Source: CAYQZD01 sp964421875
GTDB lineage: Bacteria; Electryoneota; Tariuqbacteria; Tariuqbacterales; Tariuqbacteraceae
Direction: 5' to 3'
Assembly (NCBI GenBank): GCA_964421875.1
Contig: CAYQZD010000023.1
Span: 1-41,705 of the forward strand
DNA: 41,705 bases
Of the stretch, positions 31,939-39,775 are shown piece by piece. The notes beneath the pieces are model-generated. The model ran no database searches, had not been told where the DNA came from, and saw only the letters and a list, made by a program, of their open reading frames with translations. Numbering within the stretch: the stretch's first letter is position 1; each line of letters opens with the position of its first letter. Position numbers and translations under genes: made by a program.

Positions 31939-33333
31939 ATGCTGGAACAACAACAAACCATAGCCGGAGAGACCTCTATCTCCGGCGTCGGACTCCATAC
32001 CGGGAACCGAACCAAAATGGTTTTCAAGCCTGCAGTTGAGAATCACGGCATCAAGTTTATGCGGGCCGATTTAGCGGAAAAGCCCACTTTAGACGCCGAC
32101 CTCGACCATGTGGTGGACCTTTCACGGGGCACCACTATCGGCGCCGGTGAGGTTCAGGTTCACACTGTGGAACACGTGCTGGCTGCGCTTTACGGGCTGC
32201 AGATCGACAATGTGCTGGTAGAAGTTTACGAGAATGAACCTCCGGTGATGGACGGTTCGGCGCTCCCCTTCGTCAAAAAATTGAAGAGCGCGGGTATAGT
32301 TCAGCAATCCGCTCCCAGGGAATACATTGAGATAGAGCGGACAATAGTCTATCACGATGAGGAGAAGGGGATAGACATTGTCATAGTCCCTTCGCCGATT
32401 TTCCGTATCACCTATATGATCGACTACCAGATGGTGAAAATTGGGACGCAGTATACGGCGATGTATGATATCGAGGAATTCGAGAAGGAATATGCCGGGG
32501 CTCGCACTTTCTGCTATTTATCCGAAACCGAGCAGTTGAAGGAGATGGGGCTGATACGAGGCGGCAGTTTGAAAAACGCGGTGGTCTTTGTGGACCGGGA
32601 AATCAAGCCTGAGGAGGTGGAACGCCTGCAGGAACTATTCGGAATGTCAGGCATGGAACTGCATTACGACAGCGGAATAATCGGGGATTTGGAGTTGCGT
32701 TTCCCCAATGAGCCGGTGCGGCATAAGGTGCTGGATTTGTTAGGGGATTTTGCATTGTTGGGGAATCCTATCAAGGGGCATGTGATGGCGGCCCGGGCCG
32801 GGCACGCGTCTCACGTGGAAATAGCTAAGAAGGTGCGTAAGTACTTCGAAACTCAGAAGCTGACGAAAAAATACCAGACACGAGTGGAGAAGGAGATGGT
32901 GTTCGACATCGACGCCATTATGCGCATTTTACCCCACAGTTATCCCTTCCTGATGGTGGACCGCATCTTGGAAATGCACCCCGGCGAGCTGGTTACCGGA
33001 TTAAAAAACGTCACCATCAACGAGCCTTTCTTCCAGGGACATTTTCAGGGGCATCCCATTATGCCGGGAGTGCTGATTGTGGAAGCTATGGGGCAGGTGG
33101 GCGGTGTCCTGCTGCTTAATTCTTTTGAGAATCCGGACGATAAGCTGGTATTTTTCACCGGACTGGACGATGTCAAATTCCGGCGTCCGGTGATGCCAGG
33201 CGACCAGCTTTACATCAGAGTGGAGAAGATATTGTTCCGGCGCAACATCTGCAAAGTGAAGGGATCGGCTTATGTGGGCGACACGCTTGCGGCTGAGGCG
33301 GTGATGACGGCGGTGGTGGTGGACCGGGAATGA
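31939..33333 (+). CDS. lpxC-fabZ: Bifunctional UDP-3-O-acyl-GlcNAc deacetylase / 3-hydroxyacyl-ACP dehydratase (LpxC-FabZ fusion)
   Basis: This 464-residue fusion performs the committed step of lipid A synthesis (LpxC part, residues 1-305) and dehydration of 3-hydroxyacyl-ACP in fatty acid synthesis (FabZ part, about 320-464). LpxC zinc ligands are His79 in HTVEH, then His262 and Asp266 in HKVLDLLGD. The catalytic histidine region is RAGHASH (286-292). The FabZ part starts at IMRILPHSYPFLMVDR and has catalytic His368 (FFQGHF) and Glu382 (LIVEAMGQ), 14 residues apart as in E. coli FabZ. The fusion ties membrane phospholipid and lipid A synthesis to one polypeptide and is known from Bacteroidota and related phyla. 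lpxA follows about 200 bases downstream. Confidence 0.96.
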   Translation: MLEQQQTIAGETSISGVGLHTGNRTKMVFKPAVENHGIKFMRADLAEKPTLDADLDHVVDLSRGTTIGAGEVQVHTVEHVLAALYGLQIDNVLVEVYENEPPVMDGSALPFVKKLKSAGIVQQSAPREYIEIERTIVYHDEEKGIDIVIVPSPIFRITYMIDYQMVKIGTQYTAMYDIEEFEKEYAGARTFCYLSETEQLKEMGLIRGGSLKNAVVFVDREIKPEEVERLQELFGMSGMELHYDSGIIGDLELRFPNEPVRHKVLDLLGDFALLGNPIKGHVMAARAGHASHVEIAKKVRKYFETQKLTKKYQTRVEKEMVFDIDAIMRILPHSYPFLMVDRILEMHPGELVTGLKNVTINEPFFQGHFQGHPIMPGVLIVEAMGQVGGVLLLNSFENPDDKLVFFTGLDDVKFRRPVMPGDQLYIRVEKILFRRNICKVKGSAYVGDTLAAEAVMTAVVVDRE

Positions 33334-33339
33334 TTTGAT

Positions 33340-33428
33340 GGTTGGTAATTGGTGGTTGGTGGTTAGTTTGTCCCGGAGCGTGGGAACTAAGGAATATCAC
33401 CCGATTGCTTCACTTCGTTCGCAATGAC
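33340..33428. repeat. Heptad array and ATTGC...GCAATGACA palindrome after lpxC-fabZ
   Basis: The heptads ggttggt, aattggt, ggttggt and ggttagt (33340-33367) start 6 nt after the stop codon. At 33403-33428 GATTGC...GCAATGACA is a short form of the element also seen at 20284 and 41502. Confidence 0.75.
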
Positions 33429-33542
33429 AGTTTTAGGCCGGGTGCGGGAAACTTCTGCGGCACAGTGTTTTCTACTTGAAGACTTATTTTCAGGATAACA
33501 AGCATTTATCGTCGGTAACATTATTAGAGGACAAGACTCTGG

Positions 33543-34307
33543 ATGAAGATACATCCGACCGCGTTGGTGGATTCCGGGGCTGAGTTAGCCGATAATGTGG
33601 AAATCGGGGCTCATACAATTGTTGAATCTGACGTCATTATCGGCTCGGGCTGCCGGATAGCCTCCAACGCGCTGATTGCGGCAGGGACCCGGCTTGGCGC
33701 CGGCGTGAAAGTGCATCACGGGGCGGTGATTGGCACCGTTCCCCAGGATTTGAAATTCAAGGGAGAATACACCACTGCCGAAATCGGGGAGAACACTGTA
33801 GTTCGGGAATACGCCACTATCAACCGGGGCACTGAATACAGTTTAAAGACTGTGGTTGGGCGAGGCTGCCTGTTGATGGCTTATTCGCATGTAGCTCACG
33901 ACTGCATCATCGGCGACGGCGTAATTTTATCCAATGGGGTGCAGATGGCGGGACACGTTACCATCCATGATTTCGCCATCGTCTCCGGATTAGTGGCTAT
34001 CCACCAGTTCGTCCACATCGGCGCCTGCAGTATGATAGGCGGGCTGTTCCGGGTGTCGAAGGATGTTCCGCCCTATATCCTGGCCGGGGGGCTTCCCTTG
34101 AGGTACGAGGGATTGAACGTGGTAGGCCTCAGGCGCAAGGGATTCAATCCTGAGCAGCGCAAAGCCATCAAGGAGGCTTACCGCCTCATCTACCAGACAG
34201 ATTTAACCCGGTCAAAAGCCCTGGAACAGATTAAATCCAATCCTATGATCCCGGAAGTGGAGAGCATCGTGAAATTCTTCGAAGCTTCCGAGCGAGGTGT
34301 CATTTAG
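33543..34307 (+). CDS. lpxA: UDP-N-acetylglucosamine O-acyltransferase
   Basis: This 254-residue cytoplasmic trimeric enzyme performs the first step of lipid A synthesis. The left-handed beta-helix is built from hexapeptide repeats (IHPTALVDSGAELADNVEIG onward). The signature GTVPQDLKFKGE is at residues 64-75, and the catalytic His119 is in AYSHVAHDCIIG. The helical C-terminal domain begins near GLNVVGLRRKGF and is complete. Its length matches the family. It probably forms a transcription unit with lpxC-fabZ upstream; the next gene starts 28 bases downstream. Confidence 0.96.
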   Translation: MKIHPTALVDSGAELADNVEIGAHTIVESDVIIGSGCRIASNALIAAGTRLGAGVKVHHGAVIGTVPQDLKFKGEYTTAEIGENTVVREYATINRGTEYSLKTVVGRGCLLMAYSHVAHDCIIGDGVILSNGVQMAGHVTIHDFAIVSGLVAIHQFVHIGACSMIGGLFRVSKDVPPYILAGGLPLRYEGLNVVGLRRKGFNPEQRKAIKEAYRLIYQTDLTRSKALEQIKSNPMIPEVESIVKFFEASERGVI

Positions 34308-34335
34308 TATCAGCAACAGACTTAGGAGCGAACCG

Positions 34336-35385
34336 ATGAAGCCTGCATATTGGATTATTTTGTTGATAACCGCGCCGCTGTTAATAATCTCCTGCGGCGA
34401 GCGGAAAAATCCCGCGGGGAAGCCTCCGACTCCCTATAAAATTGTGGCGGAAATTCCGCCGGTGGGTGTATTCAAGGGGCTGTTTTTGAACGGCGCCAAT
34501 TCCTTCATCGCCGCCGATTACGCGGGACTGTTTAAAATCGACCTTTCGGACCCGGCATCGCCCGGCTATCCTTTTCCCTGCGCCAGCGGTTCGGTTTACC
34601 GCTGGGTAAACAGCGTGCAGTACTTTCCCGCCACCAGCCATTTATACCTTATCGGAAGCAACGGAACCAATCCCGGTATCACATTATACGACCTCCTCTC
34701 CGATACTACGGCTCAGATTAAGTTCATTACCTCGAGCGGGCCTTCGCAATTGTATGTGCAGGAAGTCATCCATTATGTAAGCGACTCGCTCGTGGTCGAT
34801 TCATTGTTGCTGCATTTGATCGACAATGTGGGAGATGAACACGGTTTCTACACTCAGGTTTATGAACCGGTGGGGACCGCCGGTTTCCTCCGGAAGACTA
34901 CCCTCAATTACGATTTTCCCAACGGTTTGATTTACGACTTCGCGGTTTCCGACAGCGGCAATACCGCTTATCTGGCGGTGGATGAATACGGTATGGATAT
35001 AGTGGATATTCCTACGGAAACGCGCCTGGGCCGTTTCGACACCGAGGGGTTCTGCCGGGGAATCGCAGTTCAGGGGGATTACTGCTATCTGGCGGACCGG
35101 TACTGGGGATTGCAGGTGCTGGATGTTTCAATTCCAGCGGCGCCGGTGCGGGTGGCGAATTTGCGGTTCGAGGGGGCGAGGGATTGCGAAAAGGTGAGAG
35201 TGTGCGGCGATCGGGCGCTGGTTATGGACCTTTACGACGGGGTGTTCGCAGTGGACGTCAGCGACCCTGCCAATCCTAAAGAGCTGTTCAACTTCGACAC
35301 GGTCACGCCGACCGACATCGCTATCGACGGGGATTACATCTATGTCATCGATGAGGATGCGGGTTTGGTGATTGCGTCGTGGTGA
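34336..35385 (+). CDS. LVIVD-repeat lipoprotein
   Basis: This 349-residue envelope lipoprotein has a signal peptide MKPAYWIILLITAPLL ending in LIISC. LVIVD-like repeats follow (GLFKIDLSDPASPGY, MDIVDIPTETRLG, LQVLDVSIPAAPVRVANL, VFAVDVSDPANPKELF). It is predicted to be a beta-propeller anchored in a membrane. ATG 34336 is chosen because AGGAG lies 8 nt upstream and it gives the signal peptide; the frame is open back to 34297. It follows lpxA by 28 bases and is the third LVIVD protein of the window, but lacks a T9SS domain and a thioredoxin domain. Confidence 0.85.
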   Translation: MKPAYWIILLITAPLLIISCGERKNPAGKPPTPYKIVAEIPPVGVFKGLFLNGANSFIAADYAGLFKIDLSDPASPGYPFPCASGSVYRWVNSVQYFPATSHLYLIGSNGTNPGITLYDLLSDTTAQIKFITSSGPSQLYVQEVIHYVSDSLVVDSLLLHLIDNVGDEHGFYTQVYEPVGTAGFLRKTTLNYDFPNGLIYDFAVSDSGNTAYLAVDEYGMDIVDIPTETRLGRFDTEGFCRGIAVQGDYCYLADRYWGLQVLDVSIPAAPVRVANLRFEGARDCEKVRVCGDRALVMDLYDGVFAVDVSDPANPKELFNFDTVTPTDIAIDGDYIYVIDEDAGLVIASW

Positions 35386-35389
35386 TATG

Positions 35390-35430
35390 AAGTAATAAGT
35401 TGGAAAGTGAGAAAGTGGGAAAGTTTGAAG
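35390..35430. repeat. Octad array after the LVIVD lipoprotein gene
   Basis: The units aagttgga, aagtgaga, aagtggga and aagtttga (35397-35428) follow a heptad aagtaat that begins 4 bases after the stop codon. The first bases resemble the AAGT heptads at 27007 and 39684. Confidence 0.75.
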
Positions 35431-35459
35431 ACCGCAATGAAAGCGCCACGCTTTGTGGT

Positions 35460-35480
35460 GGTTGGTAGTTGGTGTTTAGT
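35460..35480. repeat. Short heptad array of GRTTRGT type
   Basis: The units ggttggt, agttggt and gtttagt lie 75 bases after the LVIVD lipoprotein gene. Confidence 0.6.
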
Positions 35481-35550
35481 GAATGATAGTCGGTTTACGC
35501 GGGGGAGTGCGAACAAGTGACGAGTAACAAATCCGCCTACGATTCTTCTT

Positions 35551-35582
35551 GACTTATGGACTTGCCAACCTTCCGACTTTTT
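35551..35582. repeat. Octad array abutting the RsbW-like gene
   Basis: The units gacttatg, gacttgcc, aaccttcc and gacttttt end at the stop codon of the minus-strand RsbW-like gene. They are of the same type as 27973-28012. Confidence 0.7.
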
Positions 35583-36040
35583 TATGGGATTCTTTTGACC
35601 ATATAGAATCTTTTCAGCCGGTTTTCCCCTTTTTCGAAATAAAACTCATCCATAATCTGCCGCACGAAGAACAGTCCCAATCCCCCGATCTTTCGGTCTT
35701 CGAGGTCGGCGTCGATATCGGGTTCTTCCGCTTCAAAGGGGTCGAATTCTCTGCCGGATTCCTCTATCATAATCACCATAACATCGCTGCAGATGTCCAC
35801 CTTGACCACTACCTTTTCCTCACTGTGCTCTTCGCAGCCGTGTATAATGGCGTTTGAGACAATTTCATCCACCGCCAGTTCGAGGGCGCAGATGACCTTT
35901 TCCTCGAAACCGGCGTTTTCGGCGTTGGTACGAATGAATTCCCCCACAAGGGCAAGGTTCTTGACATCCGCGCTTATCTCTACCGTATCGGAGGAGATAT
36001 GTTCCCTGATATCAGGGCAGCCGCGCTTCAATTCAGCCAT
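35582..36040 (-). CDS. RsbW-like anti-sigma factor / serine protein kinase
   Basis: This 152-residue cytoplasmic GHKL ATPase is of the RsbW/SpoIIAB type. It has the N box ELAVDEIVSNAIIHG (residues 54-68; Glu59, Asn63), a mid-domain EESGREFDPF and the G2 box KIGGLGLFFVRQIMDEF. Such kinases phosphorylate a STAS antagonist and bind a sigma factor or another target. The STAS gene lies divergently 292 bases away and the SpoIIE-type phosphatase just beyond, so the three form a partner-switching module. No sigma factor is encoded nearby, so the output target is unknown. Confidence 0.9.
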   Translation of the reverse strand: MAELKRGCPDIREHISSDTVEISADVKNLALVGEFIRTNAENAGFEEKVICALELAVDEIVSNAIIHGCEEHSEEKVVVKVDICSDVMVIMIEESGREFDPFEAEEPDIDADLEDRKIGGLGLFFVRQIMDEFYFEKGENRLKRFYMVKRIP

Positions 36041-36119
36041 AACCTTACCATTTCCCCTGTTTTAGTGGCGATAGACTTGATAATTTCATCCCTATAAGTT
36101 ATATTCCATAAACTATGAA

Positions 36120-36140
36120 AATCGGTCTTTTATACCGATT
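36120..36140. promoter_or_regulatory. Inverted repeat in the RsbW/STAS divergent region
   Basis: AATCGGT-cttttat-ACCGATT lies between the two divergent genes in an otherwise AT-rich intergenic region. It could be an operator. No T run follows, so a terminator role is unlikely. Confidence 0.4.
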
Positions 36141-36332
36141 ATTCATATTATACTTCAAAACCGAGAAAAATCGCTAGACACAATAGCAATCGATTATACT
36201 TTAGAATTTAGCGGCGGCGCATCTCGCGAGCCGGTTTTTATTCCTTGTTCGTTGTGCGATGGTTCGCGGAGACAATCCATCGACCGATGGCTTATTCAAA
36301 TTAAAGAATAATTAGTAAAAAAAGCAAGCATT

Positions 36333-36671
36333 ATGGAAATTTCGGTGAAAGATGTCCAAGCTGGAATCAAGCAGATTACCCTTTCCGGCAGGTTTGACGC
36401 CGACGGCGTCAGTGAAATCAACGCTCAGTTTATGGCCGCGGTTGAGCCCAAACAGCATCTGGTCATTGTGGAGATGTCCAACGTAACCTTTATGGCCTCC
36501 ACCGGAATCAGGCTGCTTCTCTCCGGCGCAAAATCGCTGAAATCCGCCGGAGGAAAATTAGTGATTGCCGCGCCCAAACAGGAAGTGGAATACCCGTTGA
36601 TGATTTCCAAGGTGGATACGGTAATTCCAATTTACAAGACCGTCGACCAGGCGCAGCTGGCGGGATATTAA
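36333..36671 (+). CDS. STAS-domain anti-sigma factor antagonist
   Basis: This 112-residue cytoplasmic protein is of the SpoIIAA/RsbV type. The phosphorylation loop VTFMASTGIRLL carries Ser56 and Thr57, where such proteins have a conserved serine followed by S/T and G. GKLVIAAPKQEVE and the C-terminal helix complete the fold. The unphosphorylated form is expected to bind the RsbW-like kinase encoded divergently. The SpoIIE-type phosphatase encoded convergently (22 bases away) would dephosphorylate it. Confidence 0.9.
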   Translation: MEISVKDVQAGIKQITLSGRFDADGVSEINAQFMAAVEPKQHLVIVEMSNVTFMASTGIRLLLSGAKSLKSAGGKLVIAAPKQEVEYPLMISKVDTVIPIYKTVDQAQLAGY

Positions 36672-36693
36672 AATTCCCTTTGGGGATATTACT

Positions 36694-38625
36694 CTATTCC
36701 CCATCGCCCAGGTATTTCAAAGCCAACATTGTGATATCGTCGGATTGTTCGTGTCCGGCTGCGTAGCGTTCAAGTTCTTCGAGCATCTCCCGAATTAGCT
36801 TTTCCGGGACGGGGCTCTTAAAACGCTTAAGGTAATCCTCCAGCCTCTCGCGGGTATATAATTCCTCCCGCGGGTCCATCGCTTCGGTAATCCCGTCAGT
36901 GAACAGGAAGACGGTCTCCCCAATTTCCATCCGATACTCATGAGTATGGTAATCGGTATCGGATATCACTCCCACCAATAAACCATCCGGTTCCCCCATA
37001 GCCTTTATTTCACCAGCGCTGTCGATGAGTATGGGGGGGTCGTGCCCTCCGTTACAGAATCTCACTATCCCCTCCCGCACATCGAAAATTCCTAGGAAGA
37101 TGGTGACGAACATCGATGTCAGGTTATCCATAGCTAAATCCTGGTTCACCCGGTCCATCACCTGAGCGGGCGACAGCCCGGCGGCGGCTTTGGCTCGAAT
37201 CAGTGTCCTTGTCACCGCCATATAGAGCGAAGCCGGAACCCCTTTACCGGAGACGTCGCCGATGGTGAAGCAGAGGTGGTCATCGTCGAGGAAGAAGAAA
37301 TCATAGTAATCCCCGCCCACCTCCCGGGCCGGTTTCAACACCGCGAAAATCTCGAACTCCTTGCGGTCGGGGAAAGGGGGAAACATTCTGGGGACGATGC
37401 TAAGCTGGATGTCGTGGGCGATTTTCAGCTCGCTTTCGATGCGCTCTTTGGCGGCGGTGGTTTCGGTGAGTTTTTGGATATAATCTTGCAGCGAGGTCAC
37501 CATTTGAGAAAACGATTCCGACAATCTTCCCACTTCATCCCGGGTCTTAACTGTGGGTATTGCGATTTCCAAATCCCCTTCACCGACGCGTTCAGCGGCT
37601 TTTGCCAATGTCCTCAGCGGTTTGGTGATGTCGGTCGAGATGACCGCCACCGCTATCAGCAGCAACGCCATTCCCGCGAGGGCAATGAGCAGCAGGCGGC
37701 GGCTGAGTTTAGTCACGTCCGCCATCAACTCCTCTTCGGGAATGAGCACACCCAGCGACCAGCCGCTGGAGCGCAGCGGGACGAAGCATAACCAGCTTGG
37801 TTCGCCGGTGAACAGCGAGGTTACCTGGACAAAGCCCTGCTCCCCTTTAATCATCCTCCTTCCGATTTCCCGCAGAGCGGAATCACCGGCGGTTTCCGCC
37901 AGGCTGAAGATGGTTTCATTCATAATGTAGTCATGGGAGGGATGGGTCACGATGGTGCCATTGCGTGAAATCAGAAATCCGTAACCGCTCTGATAGATTT
38001 TAATCGAATCCACGATAGCTTGCAGCCAGGTCAGGGAAATGTCGGCGGTTACAATCCCGCTGAACTTTCGTTCGCCCGATTCTCTTCGGTAAAAGGGGAC
38101 GGAATAGGTTGACATCACGATTTCGCCGCCGCCTTCATCGAAGTAAGGCTCGCTCCAGAGCGGTTTGTACAGGGTTGCGGGAATCTGATACCAGTCCCAG
38201 TAAAAATAGCGGTATTTTTCTCCTCCAAGATAGGTCAGTTTCACCTTATCCCCCTCCCAGTAATAGTAGGGGGCGAAATAGAGCGAATCTTTGTTGAAGG
38301 CGAAAGGTTCGAAGGCTACGGTTCCGCCGAAGATTTCGGGATTCTCCTCGATCGCCGCTTTCAATTGCATCAGCATCGCTTCCCCGTCACATTCTCCGCA
38401 TTCCAGGAAACGCGCCAGGCTTTCTGGCACTTTTTCAATAGGGGTAATAACCGATTCTGTGCGGTTCACGGTGCCGAAAGCCAGGTTTCGCGCATTCTCC
38501 TCCACGTTGGCGAGGACAATCTTTCGGGTGACGGAGTAGTTATAGCCGAAGACTATGGCGAAGATGACTGTCCCGCTGAGGCATATCAGAAGGATGAGTT
38601 TGAACGCTACCCCTCTACTCCTCAT
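36694..38625 (-). CDS. Cache-HAMP-SpoIIE serine phosphatase (RsbU-like sensor)
   Basis: This 643-residue inner-membrane protein has an N-terminal helix (residues 8-28) and a periplasmic double-Cache domain (about 35-305). The Cache domain contains SGIVTADISLTWLQAIVDSI, YGFLISRNGTIVTHP and WSLGVLIPEEEL. A second membrane helix (311-329), a HAMP domain (about 330-385), a coiled coil and a PP2C/SpoIIE phosphatase domain (about 400-640) follow. Metal-binding aspartates appear in VGGDYYD (Asp439), FTIGDVSGKG (Asp457), LFTDGITEA and EQSDDITML. It would couple a periplasmic signal to dephosphorylation of the neighbouring STAS protein. Its start codon lies within the 3' end of the binding-protein gene (11-base overlap), so the two are translationally coupled. 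Confidence 0.92.
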   Translation of the reverse strand: MRSRGVAFKLILLICLSGTVIFAIVFGYNYSVTRKIVLANVEENARNLAFGTVNRTESVITPIEKVPESLARFLECGECDGEAMLMQLKAAIEENPEIFGGTVAFEPFAFNKDSLYFAPYYYWEGDKVKLTYLGGEKYRYFYWDWYQIPATLYKPLWSEPYFDEGGGEIVMSTYSVPFYRRESGERKFSGIVTADISLTWLQAIVDSIKIYQSGYGFLISRNGTIVTHPSHDYIMNETIFSLAETAGDSALREIGRRMIKGEQGFVQVTSLFTGEPSWLCFVPLRSSGWSLGVLIPEEELMADVTKLSRRLLLIALAGMALLLIAVAVISTDITKPLRTLAKAAERVGEGDLEIAIPTVKTRDEVGRLSESFSQMVTSLQDYIQKLTETTAAKERIESELKIAHDIQLSIVPRMFPPFPDRKEFEIFAVLKPAREVGGDYYDFFFLDDDHLCFTIGDVSGKGVPASLYMAVTRTLIRAKAAAGLSPAQVMDRVNQDLAMDNLTSMFVTIFLGIFDVREGIVRFCNGGHDPPILIDSAGEIKAMGEPDGLLVGVISDTDYHTHEYRMEIGETVFLFTDGITEAMDPREELYTRERLEDYLKRFKSPVPEKLIREMLEELERYAAGHEQSDDITMLALKYLGDGE

Positions 38626-39610
38626 CAGCGCCCCCCACTCCTTTATAGAAATCTCTAAATGGAGTAATTTCCGGAATCAAGCCGTGTCCTTTTAGCATCT
38701 TGGACACGCGAAGGTATGCATCTTCATCGAGGCGTCCCAGGCTGTAGTCCATACCCTGGGGCGCGATTAGGTCTTCCATTCGAGCCAGCATCCACTTCTG
38801 ATGGGCGCGGTTCACCGGAATATGCGCCTCCGCCATTTTTATCATTACGATTTCCAAGGCTTCGTCGGGATGGGCGAAGGCGTATTCCCAACCCTGGAGT
38901 GTAGCCCAGGCGAAATCCCGGCACAGCTCCGGGTCCCGGATATAGGTCTCCTCGCGGCAATAGATTCCGTCTTCGGGGATATTCAAATCTTCATAATTGT
39001 AGAAGAAGAAAGCGGTGAGTTCTTCGGGATTCACTCCGCAGTTGATAATAGTATGATACTCATTGTACCACATCGCCACCGAGGCGTCCACTCCGCCCGC
39101 TAAAAAGAGGTTCATTGAATTGAGGATGGGCACATATTCCACCTTAAGGTCGTGCTTTCCGCAAAACGCTTTAGGCAGAATCGCGAAATCCCCTTCCCAC
39201 AATCCTACCTTTTTACCGTCCAAATCCTGGGGGCGGATGATTCCGCTGGATTTTTTCGCCACCAGCATCAACGCCGACCTTTGGGAAAGCTGCGTTATAT
39301 TGACAATCTTAGTTCCGGCGGCGCGGCATTCTATGCCCTGGCTGAGGAAGGCGGTGGCGAAATCGGCTTTGCCTTTCTTCAGGTTATTCAGACTGGGGAA
39401 ATCGGGGCCGCCGGTGAGGATTTCGACCTCTATTTCGTGCGCTTGATAGAAGCCCTTCTCTTCAGCCACGTAGAACCCGGCGAACTGCGCCTGGGGGAGC
39501 CAATGAGGAAGGTAAGTCGCTTTGCGTGGTTTTTCAGCGCCGTAAAAGACTGCTGGGACGTTTAGTGAAAGGATTAAGAGAAATACTTGGAGGATTTTAA
39601 GCTTATTCAT
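38615..39610 (-). CDS. NMT1/THI5-like periplasmic substrate-binding protein
   Basis: This 331-residue exported binding protein has a signal peptide (MNKLKILQVFLLILSLNV, cleavage near YGA-E). The NMT1-type start LPHWLPQAQFAGFYVAEEKGFY is followed by EVEILTGGPDFPSLNNLKKGKADFATAF. This fold usually binds pyrimidine or related small ligands for ABC uptake, but no permease or ATPase of that kind is beside it. Instead it overlaps the sensor phosphatase gene by 11 bases, which suggests that it presents a ligand to the Cache domain as a signalling co-receptor. The znuBC-like genes upstream on the same strand are a different transporter type and are separated by a heptad array. Confidence 0.88.
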   Translation of the reverse strand: MNKLKILQVFLLILSLNVPAVFYGAEKPRKATYLPHWLPQAQFAGFYVAEEKGFYQAHEIEVEILTGGPDFPSLNNLKKGKADFATAFLSQGIECRAAGTKIVNITQLSQRSALMLVAKKSSGIIRPQDLDGKKVGLWEGDFAILPKAFCGKHDLKVEYVPILNSMNLFLAGGVDASVAMWYNEYHTIINCGVNPEELTAFFFYNYEDLNIPEDGIYCREETYIRDPELCRDFAWATLQGWEYAFAHPDEALEIVMIKMAEAHIPVNRAHQKWMLARMEDLIAPQGMDYSLGRLDEDAYLRVSKMLKGHGLIPEITPFRDFYKGVGGADEE

Positions 39611-39683
39611 CCATTCTCCAAGGGGCGTTTTTGTTTACTATGACAATATACCCTTTCGTAACAATAATGTCAATAAGTGACGA

Positions 39684-39725
39684 TAGTATAAAGTAACAAG
39701 TATCAAGTGTCAAGTTACAAGTCCA
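39684..39725. repeat. Heptad array between znuB and the binding-protein gene
   Basis: The units tagtata, aagtaac, aagtatc, aagtgtc, aagttac and aagtcca follow one another exactly. Four of them match units of the array in the iorB 3' end. Confidence 0.85.
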
Positions 39726-39775
39726 CCCCTGGAGTCTTCCTCTTAATTAGGTAGCTGGCGGACTAATAATCCACC

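Noticed and set aside
37276..37791. 171-codon plus-strand frame opposite the SpoIIE phosphatase
   Set aside because: It is antisense to well-supported HAMP and phosphatase coding sequence, and is rich in shadow-type residues.
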